This document shows positions 51,275 to 60,282 of a stretch of 64,000 nt of DNA, one piece after another. The DNA comes from Bacillota bacterium. GTDB lineage: Bacteria; Bacillota; Clostridia; Lachnospirales; Bianqueaceae. The translations under genes were made by a program, and so were the position numbers. The notes below the pieces were generated by a model. It was not told the DNA's origin and did not search any database. It was given only the letters and a program-made list of their open reading frames with translations. Position 1 is the first letter of the stretch. Each line of letters opens with the position of its first letter. The stretch lies in contig JAFRZE010000054.1 of NCBI GenBank assembly GCA_017442735.1, forward strand, positions 20,916-84,915. Direction: 5' to 3'.

Positions 51275-52461
51275 GATCACTCATTATGGCCCTTCGGTCG
51301 ATCGGCTCCAACAAAATGCGCTCGGCCCTCACGATGCTGGGAATCATCATTGGTGTGATGGCGCTGGTGGTACTGGTCTCGCTGGTAAACGGCGCGACAG
51401 GCTCGATCACGAACGCTGTTTCGGGCCTCGGGAGCAGCGTGGTGACCGTCAATTTATATGATACAACGAAAAAACCGGTGACGCTGGAGGAGATCGGCGA
51501 GTGGCAGGAAAGCGAACCCGCGCTCGCGCACATCGCCCCCTATAAGACCGATACGCTTTCCGCGCGCCGCTTTGAAAACTTCGGCTCGGCGACAGTCTAC
51601 GGCGTGACGTCGGCCTACAAAGACGCCCAGGCGCTGAAACTCACCGAAGGACGCTTTATCTCTTCCGCGGACGTGAAGAATCACAGCTTCGTCTGTGTGA
51701 TCAACGAAACGATGGCGGAAAAACTGGTGGGCTATACCGACTGTACCGGACAAAAGATCAAGATCTCCGGGACGGAATATACGATCATCGGCGTCCTGGA
51801 ATCCGAGGAGAATAATCTGACCGCGATCTTCACAGCCGGACAGATGACGGCGTTCGTGCCGCTGACCAGCCTGGTCAGGTTGTCGAATTCGGTGAATCTG
51901 CAGATCAATCAGTTTTATATCGGGCCCAGCGAGGGTTACTCCCTGGACGAGACGGCGGATGTGATGGAGCGGATCCTGCTCGAGCGTTATCAGGATGACG
52001 AGGATGCCTACCGGATCTCCAGTCAGAATCTTCTGGAGGACGCGATGGGCAAAGTCACGAACGTGCTGTCGATCCTCCTGGGCGGCATCGCGGCGATCTC
52101 GCTGATCGTGGGCGGGATCGGCATCATGAACATTATGATGGTGACGGTTACGGAGCGTACGCGAGAGATCGGTATCCGCAAAGCCATCGGAGCAAGCCGG
52201 GGCACGATCCTGGTACAGTTCCTCATGGAAGCGGTCGTTCTTTGTATGCTCGGATGCGGTCTGGGGATCTTCCTTTCCTGGGGGATCCTTCGTTTAGTGT
52301 CGACGGTGGTGGCCAGTACGGGCCTGGTCTTTGAAATGAATGGTTCGGTGGTGGTGGCGGCGGTCGTGTTCTGCTTCCTGATCGGGATCATTTTCGGCCT
52401 TTCACCGGCAAACAAAGCGGCAAAGATGAAACCCATCGATGCCCTGCACTATGGAGGGTAA
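51271..52461 (+). CDS. MacB-like ABC permease (FtsX domain)
   Basis: A 396-residue permease with the MacB layout. One membrane helix is at the N-terminus ([21 protein letters not shown]). A periplasm-type MacB_PCD domain spans about residues 45-250, and three helices make the FtsX region, including [24 protein letters not shown] sequence and [16 protein letters not shown] near 290. Such systems use ATP energy mechanically to push peptides, lipids or toxins outward. In Gram-positive bacteria they often give resistance to antimicrobial peptides, but no two-component system adjoins here. Confidence 0.93.
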   Translation: MRSLIMALRSIGSNKMRSALTMLGIIIGVMALVVLVSLVNGATGSITNAVSGLGSSVVTVNLYDTTKKPVTLEEIGEWQESEPALAHIAPYKTDTLSARRFENFGSATVYGVTSAYKDAQALKLTEGRFISSADVKNHSFVCVINETMAEKLVGYTDCTGQKIKISGTEYTIIGVLESEENNLTAIFTAGQMTAFVPLTSLVRLSNSVNLQINQFYIGPSEGYSLDETADVMERILLERYQDDEDAYRISSQNLLEDAMGKVTNVLSILLGGIAAISLIVGGIGIMNIMMVTVTERTREIGIRKAIGASRGTILVQFLMEAVVLCMLGCGLGIFLSWGILRLVSTVVASTGLVFEMNGSVVVAAVVFCFLIGIIFGLSPANKAAKMKPIDALHYGG

Positions 52462-52465
52462 GGCC

Positions 52466-54835
52466 ATGGATGCAGCAAAGAAAAGAAGAATAAAAAGCGG
52501 GATCTCCTGGTTTCTGATGGGAGCGATGGTCCTGTTCGTGGTAGGGATCTCGCTGAAAGATAATCTAAAGAAAGACGCTTCGGCGCAGCTGGCGGTCGAG
52601 AGCGTGCTCGTTACACAGGGAACTATTGAGAACACGATCCGCGGCGGCGGCAAGCTGTCGCTGGAAAAGGGTTCGGATATCGAGATCCTGGGCGATGTGA
52701 AGATCGCGTCCTGGCTGGTGGAATCCGGAACGATGGTCAAAGCCGGAGAAGCGGTCGCGAAGGTCGATCCGGTGAGCCTCGATCAGGAGATCCTGAATGT
52801 GGAAACGGCGATCGTGAAGCTCACGGAAAAGATCGCAGCGGCGCAGGAAGAGACCAAAGTGAAAGTCACCGCGCCGGTGTCCGGACGGGTCAAGCAGATC
52901 TACGCGGCAGAAGGAGAAGACGTTCTGACTGTGATGATGCGGGACGGGGCAATCGCTCTATTCTCTCTGGACGGTCAGATGCAGGTCGAACTGGAAGTGG
53001 AAAGCGGTCTGGTCCCGGGCGACAGTGTAGAACTGGAGTTCGTGCCTTCTGAAGAAGTCGAGGAAGATTCGGCCGACAGCACGGAAGAGCAGGCCGTAGA
53101 CAGCGCGTCCGAACAAGAGACTGCTCCGCTCATCGTGACCGGCCGTGTGGAGACGAATCTGAACGGGAAACTGCTGATCACAGTGCCGGATGAAGGCTAT
53201 GCGGTGGACAGCACGGTGATCATCCGCGCGGACGGAAATGAACTGGGTGAAGGAGTCCTGACGGTCCATGACGCGTGGAAGCTGACGGATGTGACGGGTA
53301 CGATCAAAGAGATCCATATGAAAGAAGAACAGCAGGTCAAGATGGAAGATCTGCTGTTGACGATAGAGCTTTCATCCGACTCTCTGGTCGGACTGTTGAA
53401 TGAACGGGAAGAATACCAGGCTGTTCTGGCGGAGCTTTTCTCCCTGAAGGAAAACGGGATCATCACCGCGCCTGCGGACGGAAAGATCGAAGACTTTCTG
53501 GAAGAGATCGTGATCGGTCTTCTTCCAATGGTGGAACCGGGACTGCTGGAGGGAAGTCTGGCGGCGCTGGGCATTTCCGGTGCATCGGGAGCATCCAGAA
53601 GTTTTGCGGAGGGTGAAGAGACACCGACTGGTCCACCCGCCGGAACACCGTCGGGCGGTGCCGGGGCGGATAGTACGCAGGCGGATGACAATCTCGCGCA
53701 GCAGATCTTGCTGATGCTTTTCTCGGGCAGCTATACCGGCTATCCGGGAACGCTGGTGAATGTCGCTGTGGAAACAGGTCAGATCCAGGCGCTCGTGACA
53801 GCGGAGGGGATCCCGTTTGATTCGATCATCTCACTGATGAATCTGAGCGCGATCGATCCGGCGACGATGAACCAGCCGGCGACGTTCTCTGTCACGATCC
53901 CCATCTATAAGATCGATGGCGGGAATATGACGCAGGCCGTCCCGGCGGATCTTACGACCGGCACGTATCTGCTGCTTGTTCGGGATGCGTCCGGCAAGGA
54001 TCAGATGGCGATCCTCATGCCTTCTTCGCTTGTGCCGAGTGAAGAACAGACGGCTTCCAACTTTGATCCGGCGCTGCTGGAGCAGCTCATGCAGCTCCAG
54101 GGAGTCGACGCGCAGCAGCTCATCCAGCTTCTGCAGCTCATGCAAAGCATGGATCCGGCACAGCTGGAACAGCTCATGCAGCTGGCCAGCATGCAAAATA
54201 TGGATATGTCCAGCCTGATGGCCATGTATGGAGGGATCGATCTGTCCTCGCTTTACGGCGGGCTGGATATGAGCGGCTTCGGTACTGGCGCGGCGGAGGA
54301 GAAACTCTATGAGATCCGCCGTCAGTCGATCGCGAAGGTCACGCCGCAGCAGTGGATGGAGTTCCAGATCCCAGTGGATGAGCTGGATATCGGCAAAGTC
54401 TATGTGGGTCAGAAGGCGGACGTGACGATCGAAGCGTTCCCGGACGAATTGTATGAAGGAACGATCACGAAGATCTCACCAAAGGCCACCAGCAGCGGTG
54501 GAAACGGTAAGTTCGCCGTGACCATCCGGATCGTCTGTGAAGAAGGAATGCTGGAAGGCATGAGCGCTTCTGCGATGATCCCGATCGAACCAGCTAAAGC
54601 TGGTAAAGCTGGGGAGGCTGAGACGGCTGCTGAGGAAGCCGGCGACGTCCTGCTGATCCCCATCGAAGCGGTCCAGGAAGACGGCTCGAGACTTTTCGTC
54701 TATACCGCTTATGATCCGCAGAAAAACCAGCTGCTGGCGCCGGTCGATATCGAGATCGGGCTTTCGGATGAGCAGTTCGTCCAGGTGATCGGGCCGCTGG
54801 AAGAGGGTATGACGGTCTTTTATCCGGTTCAGTAA
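52466..54835 (+). CDS. Second, very long HlyD-like adaptor with QLM-rich insert
   Basis: A 789-residue membrane-fusion-type protein: a basic start (AAKKRRIKSG), one membrane helix (about 10-30), two lipoyl-type halves (TIENTIRGGGKLSLEKGSD and KVTAPVSGRVKQIYAAEG), a further insert and beta-barrel pieces (VGQKADVTIEAFPDELYEG) near the C-terminus. Residues about 535-615 are a Leu/Gln/Met/Ser-rich run with repeats such as LEQLMQL and LIQLLQLMQSMD, then Gly/Tyr/Met sequence. This is unlike normal adaptors. ATG 52466 follows GGAGG by 8 bases; the frame from 52439 would overlap the permease. Having two different adaptors for one MacB-like pump is unusual. Confidence 0.85.
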   Translation: MDAAKKRRIKSGISWFLMGAMVLFVVGISLKDNLKKDASAQLAVESVLVTQGTIENTIRGGGKLSLEKGSDIEILGDVKIASWLVESGTMVKAGEAVAKVDPVSLDQEILNVETAIVKLTEKIAAAQEETKVKVTAPVSGRVKQIYAAEGEDVLTVMMRDGAIALFSLDGQMQVELEVESGLVPGDSVELEFVPSEEVEEDSADSTEEQAVDSASEQETAPLIVTGRVETNLNGKLLITVPDEGYAVDSTVIIRADGNELGEGVLTVHDAWKLTDVTGTIKEIHMKEEQQVKMEDLLLTIELSSDSLVGLLNEREEYQAVLAELFSLKENGIITAPADGKIEDFLEEIVIGLLPMVEPGLLEGSLAALGISGASGASRSFAEGEETPTGPPAGTPSGGAGADSTQADDNLAQQILLMLFSGSYTGYPGTLVNVAVETGQIQALVTAEGIPFDSIISLMNLSAIDPATMNQPATFSVTIPIYKIDGGNMTQAVPADLTTGTYLLLVRDASGKDQMAILMPSSLVPSEEQTASNFDPALLEQLMQLQGVDAQQLIQLLQLMQSMDPAQLEQLMQLASMQNMDMSSLMAMYGGIDLSSLYGGLDMSGFGTGAAEEKLYEIRRQSIAKVTPQQWMEFQIPVDELDIGKVYVGQKADVTIEAFPDELYEGTITKISPKATSSGGNGKFAVTIRIVCEEGMLEGMSASAMIPIEPAKAGKAGEAETAAEEAGDVLLIPIEAVQEDGSRLFVYTAYDPQKNQLLAPVDIEIGLSDEQFVQVIGPLEEGMTVFYPVQ

Positions 54836-54837
54836 TG

Positions 54838-54846
54838 TGGTATAAT
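54838..54846 (+). promoter_or_regulatory. Extended -10 promoter
   Basis: TGG followed by TATAAT (54841-54846), with no clear -35 box. It serves the membrane-protein gene at 54877. Confidence 0.5.
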
Positions 54847-54876
54847 GGTAAGGTATAGGTAAAGGAGGCGAAAGAA

Positions 54877-55479
54877 ATGCTGATAGCAGCTATTTTGAAT
54901 CTGGGGATCGGGATCTATACCATTTATCTGGTCGCAAAAGGATTCTTCAACGATCAGAAAAAGCTCGACTGGGCTAAGGGCTGGAAATCGATGCGGTATT
55001 TCACGACCCTTTCGAATGTGTTCAGCGCGATCCTGTGCCTGATCGCGGGCATCGTTGAGATAGCCGGCGGGCAGCCAGGTAACGGGCTTCTGCTGGTCAA
55101 GTATGTCTCGTGTGTTTCCGTAATGGTCACCTTCGTGACGGTCATGGCGTTCCTGGGACCGATCTACGGCTACAAGTCGCAGCTCTCCGGCGCCGGAATG
55201 TGGGTCCATCTGTTTGGCCCGCTGCTGGCCCTCATCGTTTTCGCGTTCCTGGAAAAAGGAATGAAAATCTCCGCCGGGCAGGCACTTCTGGGCCTTCTGC
55301 CGACGATCATCTACGGGACCTTCTACCTTTATATGGTCATCATCCGGACGGAGGCCAGAGGAGGATTTGAGGATTTCTACGCCTTCAACCGCGGCGGAAA
55401 GTGGCCGATCAGCTTCGGGGCGATGGTCGTCGGGACCGGCGTTCTGTGTGTAGTGGTCACTGTACTGCATAACCTGTGA
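54877..55479 (+). CDS. Six-helix membrane protein (Pr6Pr/FAR-17a-like)
   Basis: A 200-residue protein with about six membrane helices. RYFTTLSNVFSAILCL near residue 40 and the later MWVHLFGPLLALIVF match the pattern of the Pr6Pr/FAR-17a-AIG1-like group, in which Ser-Asn and Trp-x-His residues are conserved. Relatives in eukaryotes hydrolyse fatty-acid esters of hydroxy fatty acids through such Thr and His residues, but bacterial members are unstudied. AAAGGAGG precedes the ATG. It stands between the exporter operon and murT with its own promoter. Confidence 0.65.
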   Translation: MLIAAILNLGIGIYTIYLVAKGFFNDQKKLDWAKGWKSMRYFTTLSNVFSAILCLIAGIVEIAGGQPGNGLLLVKYVSCVSVMVTFVTVMAFLGPIYGYKSQLSGAGMWVHLFGPLLALIVFAFLEKGMKISAGQALLGLLPTIIYGTFYLYMVIIRTEARGGFEDFYAFNRGGKWPISFGAMVVGTGVLCVVVTVLHNL

Positions 55480-55522
55480 TTCCAAGCCTGAAAGGCTATT
55501 CTTATATCGTTAGGAGTTATCT

Positions 55523-56941
55523 ATGAAACTGCGCTTTTATCTGGCTTTGTGGGCCGGAAAGCTGATGATGTGGGTGCTGAAACTTTTCGGCAACGAATGG
55601 GACGATCGTCCGGGCATCCTGATGTACCGGATCTGTCCCGACTTTCTGAAATATGTCAAAAAGCCGCGCTATACGGTGGCTGTGACCGGAACCAACGGGA
55701 AGAGCACGGTCACCGCGCTGATCAATGATCTGTTCACGGCTATGGGCGTGCGCACATCCTTTAATGTATGGGGCGCGAATCTGAAAGCCGGACACTGCTA
55801 TCTGATGGCGAAGAGCGTCGATATCTGGAACCGTCCGCTGGTGGATGCCTGCATTCTGGAAGCCGACGAGACCAGCAGCGCCGCGAACATGGGCGCTCTC
55901 AAACCGGACACGTTCATCATCACGAATATTTCGCGCGACTCTCTGCGCCGCAACGGGCATCCGCTGTATATCAAGGAGTGTATCGAACGCGCCGTCAATC
56001 TGATGCCCAAAACCACGGTGATCCTCTCCGCGGATGATCCCATCAGCTGTCAGATCCAGCCGAAAAAGCCGATCTATACCGCCATGGACGCGAACGACGC
56101 GTTTTCGCTCGGGCCCATGCCGGATTACCGGATCCAGGACTTTTCCGTCTGTCCGCGCTGCTATCATAAACCGCAGTATGAACATCATCATTATCTGCAT
56201 ATCGGGAAGTTCGTCTGCCCGCACTGCGGCTTCGCATCGCCCGAAGCGGATTATGAAGGCACTTCCTTCGATCCCGAGAGCGGCAGCTTGACTATTGTCG
56301 AGAAAGACGGTACGAAAACGACCTATCAGACCGGCGCGAATTCCATTTTCAACGCATTCAATTACGTCCAGGTGATCGCATATTTCCGCAGCATCGGCTT
56401 CACACATGAGAAGCTGCAGCTGCTCATGGATCGGGCGAAGATCCCGGCCTCCCGCGAGACGGACGAAGTCGTGAACGGTATCATACTTTCTACCCGTCTG
56501 TGCAAGGGACAGACCGGCAGTTCTGCCTCGACGCTGTTTGAACATATCAGCCGGACGAGCGAGAACCTCGAGCTGGTCCTGATGGTGAACGAAGAATACG
56601 GCAGCATCGACGCGCATGAAACGATCAGCTGGCTGTATGATACGGATTATGAATTCCTGAACAAAGAGAATATCAAACGGATCATTATTGGCGGGCCGAA
56701 CTACGCGGACTACGCGGTCCGGTTCCGAATGGCCGGGATCCCGCAGGAGCGGTTCGTGTGTATCCCGGACGAGGAGAAGCTGGTGGACCACGTGACTTTC
56801 GACGGGATCGATCATATCTATGTGCTGCACGAGTGTGACCTGGTGACCAAAGGCCGGGAATGCAAAGAGAAGATCAAGAGAAAGCTGATCAAAGCCGGAC
56901 GTCGCGCGATGATCGGCAGCGTCAAAGGAGGCGTGAAATGA
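55523..56941 (+). CDS. MurT-like Mur ligase (DUF1727)
   Basis: MurT uses ATP to activate the D-isoglutamate of lipid II so that GatD can supply ammonia and amidate it. The 472-residue protein has an N-terminal membrane-near segment, the Mur ligase P-loop GTNGKST at residues 56-62, a Cys4 zinc ribbon with CPRC at 210-213 and CPHC at 232-235 (a MurT hallmark), and a C-terminal DUF1727-like part. A normally conserved MurT block around RDQLDRYGE reads RDSLRRNGH here. It overlaps the next gene by ATGA. Because that partner lacks amidotransferase residues, the reaction may differ; the symbol murT is withheld for that reason. Confidence 0.85.
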   Translation: MKLRFYLALWAGKLMMWVLKLFGNEWDDRPGILMYRICPDFLKYVKKPRYTVAVTGTNGKSTVTALINDLFTAMGVRTSFNVWGANLKAGHCYLMAKSVDIWNRPLVDACILEADETSSAANMGALKPDTFIITNISRDSLRRNGHPLYIKECIERAVNLMPKTTVILSADDPISCQIQPKKPIYTAMDANDAFSLGPMPDYRIQDFSVCPRCYHKPQYEHHHYLHIGKFVCPHCGFASPEADYEGTSFDPESGSLTIVEKDGTKTTYQTGANSIFNAFNYVQVIAYFRSIGFTHEKLQLLMDRAKIPASRETDEVVNGIILSTRLCKGQTGSSASTLFEHISRTSENLELVLMVNEEYGSIDAHETISWLYDTDYEFLNKENIKRIIIGGPNYADYAVRFRMAGIPQERFVCIPDEEKLVDHVTFDGIDHIYVLHECDLVTKGRECKEKIKRKLIKAGRRAMIGSVKGGVK

Positions 56942-57759
56942 AGATAGAATTTCTGTTTCCGGAGCTGGTGACACTGTACGGAGAAAAAGCGAACGTCGAG
57001 TATCTGGCAAAGTGCCTGCCTCAGGCGCAGGTCGTGACCACAAAGCTGACCGAAGGGCCGGCCTTCGCTATTCGGCAGGATAATAAAGCGGCAGCGATCA
57101 TGTCGCCGGACTTCGTGTATATCGGATCGATGGAAGAGGATTTCTTCGAGGCAGCCATCGCCGCGCTGAAACCCTATAAGAAGGCACTGGAGAAGTATAT
57201 CCAGAGCGGCCGGATCTTTTTGGCGACAGGTAACGCGATTGATATCTTCGGCAGGACGATCGAATGGAAAGACCGGGTCTATCCAGACGGACATATCGCT
57301 GACTGTACGATCGAAGGGCTGGGGCTTTTTGATCTGAAGTCCGTCGTCCGCCGGGATTACAGCCGGCACAATTCCTGGTATTACGGCGAGTTCGAAGGAA
57401 TGAAGATCCTCGGACACCGCAGTACATTCTCCCGCCAGTACGGCGGTGAAAAGGATCCGTTTATTCAGACCCTCGGCGGGGTCGGGATGAATGATGAGAC
57501 GAAGCAGGAAGGCATCCACCGGGACGGCTTCTATGGAACGACCCTTCTGGGACCACTGCTGATCATGAATCCGCCGCTCACGAAATACCTGATCGGGAAG
57601 ATGACGGAACAAGGCGCTCGTCCGGCTGATGCGGATTCGTCGAAAGCCGCGCCACCCGTTAAACTCTTCGAAGAAAAATGGGCTATGGAAGCCTACGAGA
57701 ACCGACTGGCTTACCTTTCCAAGCCCGGCGCGCGGTACGAGATGGGTGCGCTTGGCTGA
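56938..57759 (+). CDS. GatD-like class I amidotransferase pseudoenzyme
   Basis: A 273-residue protein in the GatD position after the MurT-like gene and with the same overall pattern: NLYGEKANV-like N-terminus (LVTLYGEKANVEYL), CTIEGLGLFDLK in the middle and EGIHRDGFYGTTLLGPLLIMN near 191-211. The nucleophile loop, normally ICGGYQ, reads TGNAID at residues 97-102, so the catalytic Cys is missing. The His of the TYLHGP motif is Leu204. Glutamine hydrolysis therefore looks impossible. It may be a structural partner of MurT or have gained another role. AAAGGAGG precedes the ATG, which overlaps the MurT stop. No frameshift is seen, so it is an intact, diverged gene. Confidence 0.8.
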   Translation: MKIEFLFPELVTLYGEKANVEYLAKCLPQAQVVTTKLTEGPAFAIRQDNKAAAIMSPDFVYIGSMEEDFFEAAIAALKPYKKALEKYIQSGRIFLATGNAIDIFGRTIEWKDRVYPDGHIADCTIEGLGLFDLKSVVRRDYSRHNSWYYGEFEGMKILGHRSTFSRQYGGEKDPFIQTLGGVGMNDETKQEGIHRDGFYGTTLLGPLLIMNPPLTKYLIGKMTEQGARPADADSSKAAPPVKLFEEKWAMEAYENRLAYLSKPGARYEMGALG

Positions 57760-57798
57760 TTCCCCTTTAATAGCCTTCACAGGCGGAGGAACCAAACG

Positions 57799-60087
57799 AT
57801 GAAAAAGAAAACAAAGAAGTTACTGGCCGTCCTGCTGATCGTTTCCATGGTGCTCTCCCTCTCCGGGTGCAGTGCCATTTCCGGACTGTTCGGCGGAAAG
57901 AAGGCGGATGAACCGGCTATCATTTATCGGGCGAAGATCACACTGCCCTATTCGACCGGCGCCCGCGCAGTCGCGGAGCAGGAAGGCGCGGAAGTAGTCA
58001 GCGCGTATCTGACAGCACGTGCCTATCTGAAACAGCTGGAAGACTATAATACCGATGAGGCGTCCTTTGACGCTGAAGCATACGTGGCTTTGTTTGAGCG
58101 GACCATGAAGGCGCTGGAAGTGGCTGAAAAGCTCTCGGCCGATCTGGAGAAGAATGCCTCCTACCTGGAAAAGCTCCAGGAGAATGGTTATACAGGTCTT
58201 GACGATGATGCGAAAATCAAGTTTCTGTCACCGAAGGAGATCAGCGAATCGGATGCCGGAGGCTTCTGGCAATGGCTCGAAGATGCCTTTATGATCAAAG
58301 CGAAGGCGGCGGACGATGACGAGGACCGGGTAGGATCTCTCGCGTGGGCCGAGAAGTTTGTGAAGCAATATGATGAAGCGCCTGCGGGACGCGCGCTTCG
58401 GACGCTGGCGGAACAGACTGGTCAGGACGTGAAATATGTCTACGCGCAGCTGAAGATGGCACAGGCGATCATCGAAAAAGGCGAGAACGACGCGGAAGCC
58501 GATTTCTACAATAAAGCCTATCAGGCGGCCGTGGTGACAAAAGCGGCAGCTTCCACGGCAGGGTTTGTCGTTGCCTGTGTCGCGACCGGCGGGGCGGCAG
58601 CCGGCATAGCACATGGGGTCGCCGTGGCTAACACGGCTGTTAACGGCGTCAATGCCCTACTGGATATCGGTAGTGCAACGACAACTGTCATGACCAACGG
58701 TGAAGGCAATGAATATACAGATGCCTTCGATCAGACGAGCAAGGATTTCGCTCCGATCACATTTTTCGTCGGTCTGACCGGAGCAGCTTCCGGATTTGTT
58801 GACGCACAGTCATCAGAAACCACCGCCAACATCATCAATTCCCTGCTGTTCTTTGTCGGGCAGAAAGATTATGTCGATGAAACGTCAGAGGAAGTATTCT
58901 CCCTAGCCTTTGAAGCTACAGAAGACGGGATGGAACTGGATATGATGTCGACTGCGAAGGGCGACAATCCTCTTCAGCAGGACGCTATGAAGGAAGTCCT
59001 GGAAGGCGGCGGTGTCTCCTCGAAAGATGCAGAAAAGATCGCCGAACAGATCGCCGAAAGCTATGCTGAGAAAACGGCCGATACAGACAGTAAAGGCAAA
59101 GACGCCGTGGAAGACCGGGACAGCAAAGGTGGAAAAGAAGAAGTCGTAGAAGACCGGGACAGCAAGAGCGGAAAATCAGATAAAGCGGATGAAGATCAGG
59201 ACGGAAAGACGTCTTCCGATTCCGACCGGAACGATTCTGAAGATGATCGTTCAGACGATAGTTTCCCGGATCCGATGGATGTCATCAATCAGTATGACCG
59301 TTATACCGACCCGGAAGGCAACTTCGACGTAGATAAGTATATCGATACCCTTCGTGAGTATCTCGAGGATCTGTCTGAGCTTGAAAACCTGGACCCCGAT
59401 TACGATGAATTTGAAGAAGCCTGGGATGAATATCTGAACGAAACTTTCGGAGAAGGCTTTACGGATACGCCGGAAGAGACCGAGGAATCTTCGGAAGCAG
59501 TAGAGGCTACAGAGGAGTCCTCAGAGGTACAGGAAGCTTCCACGCAGGAATCATCTGAGACAGAGCAGAGTACGCAGCAGGAATCCGAGCCCCAACCAGA
59601 ATCTCAACCGGAGCCCGAACCGGAACCAGAACCTGAACCGGAGCCCGAGCCTGAGCCAGAGCCCGAACCTGAACCGGAACCCGAGCCTGAGCCGGAGCCC
59701 GAACCGGAACCGGAACCGGAGCCTGAACCGGAACCGGAACCTGAACCGGAACCCGAGCCGGAGCCGACGGTAAACGCCAACGCGATCCCCATTGAGAAGC
59801 TGCATGGTTTCTACTATATCTCCAATACGACACAGCTGACTTTCAGTATCACGGATATCGGGGCCAACACGTTTACTCTGAATAATCTGTATGCCGGATC
59901 TTCCTTCCTCATGACCTACGATCCGCAGACGAATACCGCAAAATCAGCGCCGGAAGACGATGGTGGCGTCAGCATGTATGTCAAGCTGACTTTCAGCCTT
60001 AATTCAAACGGAACGGTCCACATGGTCTTCACGCCGAACCTCAATGGTACGGATCTGGAGGATACACCTTGTGATCAGGGCGGTTAA
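57799..60087 (+). CDS. Large lipoprotein with Glu-Pro tract
   Basis: 762 residues with a lipoprotein signal ([20 protein letters not shown] then LSGC at about residue 24). Residues 40-240 are helical. Residues about 245-360 are an Ala/Gly-rich hydrophobic segment ([20 protein letters not shown]) that could form membrane hairpins. Residues 415-575 are charged with [12 protein letters not shown] repeats and acidic stretches. A Glu/Ser linker and a Glu-Pro run (about 597-656) follow, then a C-terminal beta domain of about 105 residues ([20 protein letters not shown]). No enzyme motif is recognised. The Glu-Pro rod is a typical wall-spanning spacer, so the C-terminal domain is probably displayed outside. 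GCGGAGG precedes the ATG. Confidence 0.85.
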   Translation: MKKKTKKLLAVLLIVSMVLSLSGCSAISGLFGGKKADEPAIIYRAKITLPYSTGARAVAEQEGAEVVSAYLTARAYLKQLEDYNTDEASFDAEAYVALFERTMKALEVAEKLSADLEKNASYLEKLQENGYTGLDDDAKIKFLSPKEISESDAGGFWQWLEDAFMIKAKAADDDEDRVGSLAWAEKFVKQYDEAPAGRALRTLAEQTGQDVKYVYAQLKMAQAIIEKGENDAEADFYNKAYQAAVVTKAAASTAGFVVACVATGGAAAGIAHGVAVANTAVNGVNALLDIGSATTTVMTNGEGNEYTDAFDQTSKDFAPITFFVGLTGAASGFVDAQSSETTANIINSLLFFVGQKDYVDETSEEVFSLAFEATEDGMELDMMSTAKGDNPLQQDAMKEVLEGGGVSSKDAEKIAEQIAESYAEKTADTDSKGKDAVEDRDSKGGKEEVVEDRDSKSGKSDKADEDQDGKTSSDSDRNDSEDDRSDDSFPDPMDVINQYDRYTDPEGNFDVDKYIDTLREYLEDLSELENLDPDYDEFEEAWDEYLNETFGEGFTDTPEETEESSEAVEATEESSEVQEASTQESSETEQSTQQESEPQPESQPEPEPEPEPEPEPEPEPEPEPEPEPEPEPEPEPEPEPEPEPEPEPEPEPEPEPTVNANAIPIEKLHGFYYISNTTQLTFSITDIGANTFTLNNLYAGSSFLMTYDPQTNTAKSAPEDDGGVSMYVKLTFSLNSNGTVHMVFTPNLNGTDLEDTPCDQGG
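59587..59766 (+). repeat. In-gene 6-base repeat coding for about 28 Glu-Pro pairs
   Basis: Variants of the hexamer GAACCG/GAGCCC repeat with mixed synonymous codons. The mix of codons suggests an old or selected repeat, but pieces are identical enough to allow slippage. Confidence 0.9.
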
Positions 60088-60111
60088 CTATTCCGCCGCA
60101 GCTTGGTTGCG

Positions 60112-60277
60112 GAGGGAATGTATTTTTCCAAAGCTGCAGTGACCTACCCTTTTGAGCAGCTTTTCCGCTGATCAGTGGGAATGAAAAGACAAAAAGAATG
60201 GACGACCTACCCTTATTCTTCGGTTTTTCACGAAAATGTGGGAAGGTCGTCCGGTTTTTTTTGAAATACATTCCCTC
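60112..60277. repeat. 166-base inverted-repeat-bounded element with internal terminator
   Basis: GAGGGAATGTATTT (60112-60125) and its exact complement AAATACATTCCCTC (60264-60277) bound the region. Inside are AAAGCTGC/GCAGCTTT (60130-60163, 18-base loop) and GGACGACCT/AGGTCGTCC (60200-60252) followed by eight T, a good terminator for the lipoprotein gene. GACCTACCCTT occurs twice, at 60141 and 60204. The whole may be a small non-coding insertion of MITE type or an elaborate bidirectional terminator between two convergent genes. Confidence 0.65.
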
Positions 60278-60282
60278 GCACG

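Noticed and set aside
59507..59833. Long minus-strand frames opposite the Glu-Pro tract (Gly-Ser or Arg-rich)
   Set aside because: They are the antisense reading of the 6-base repeat and lack ribosome sites.
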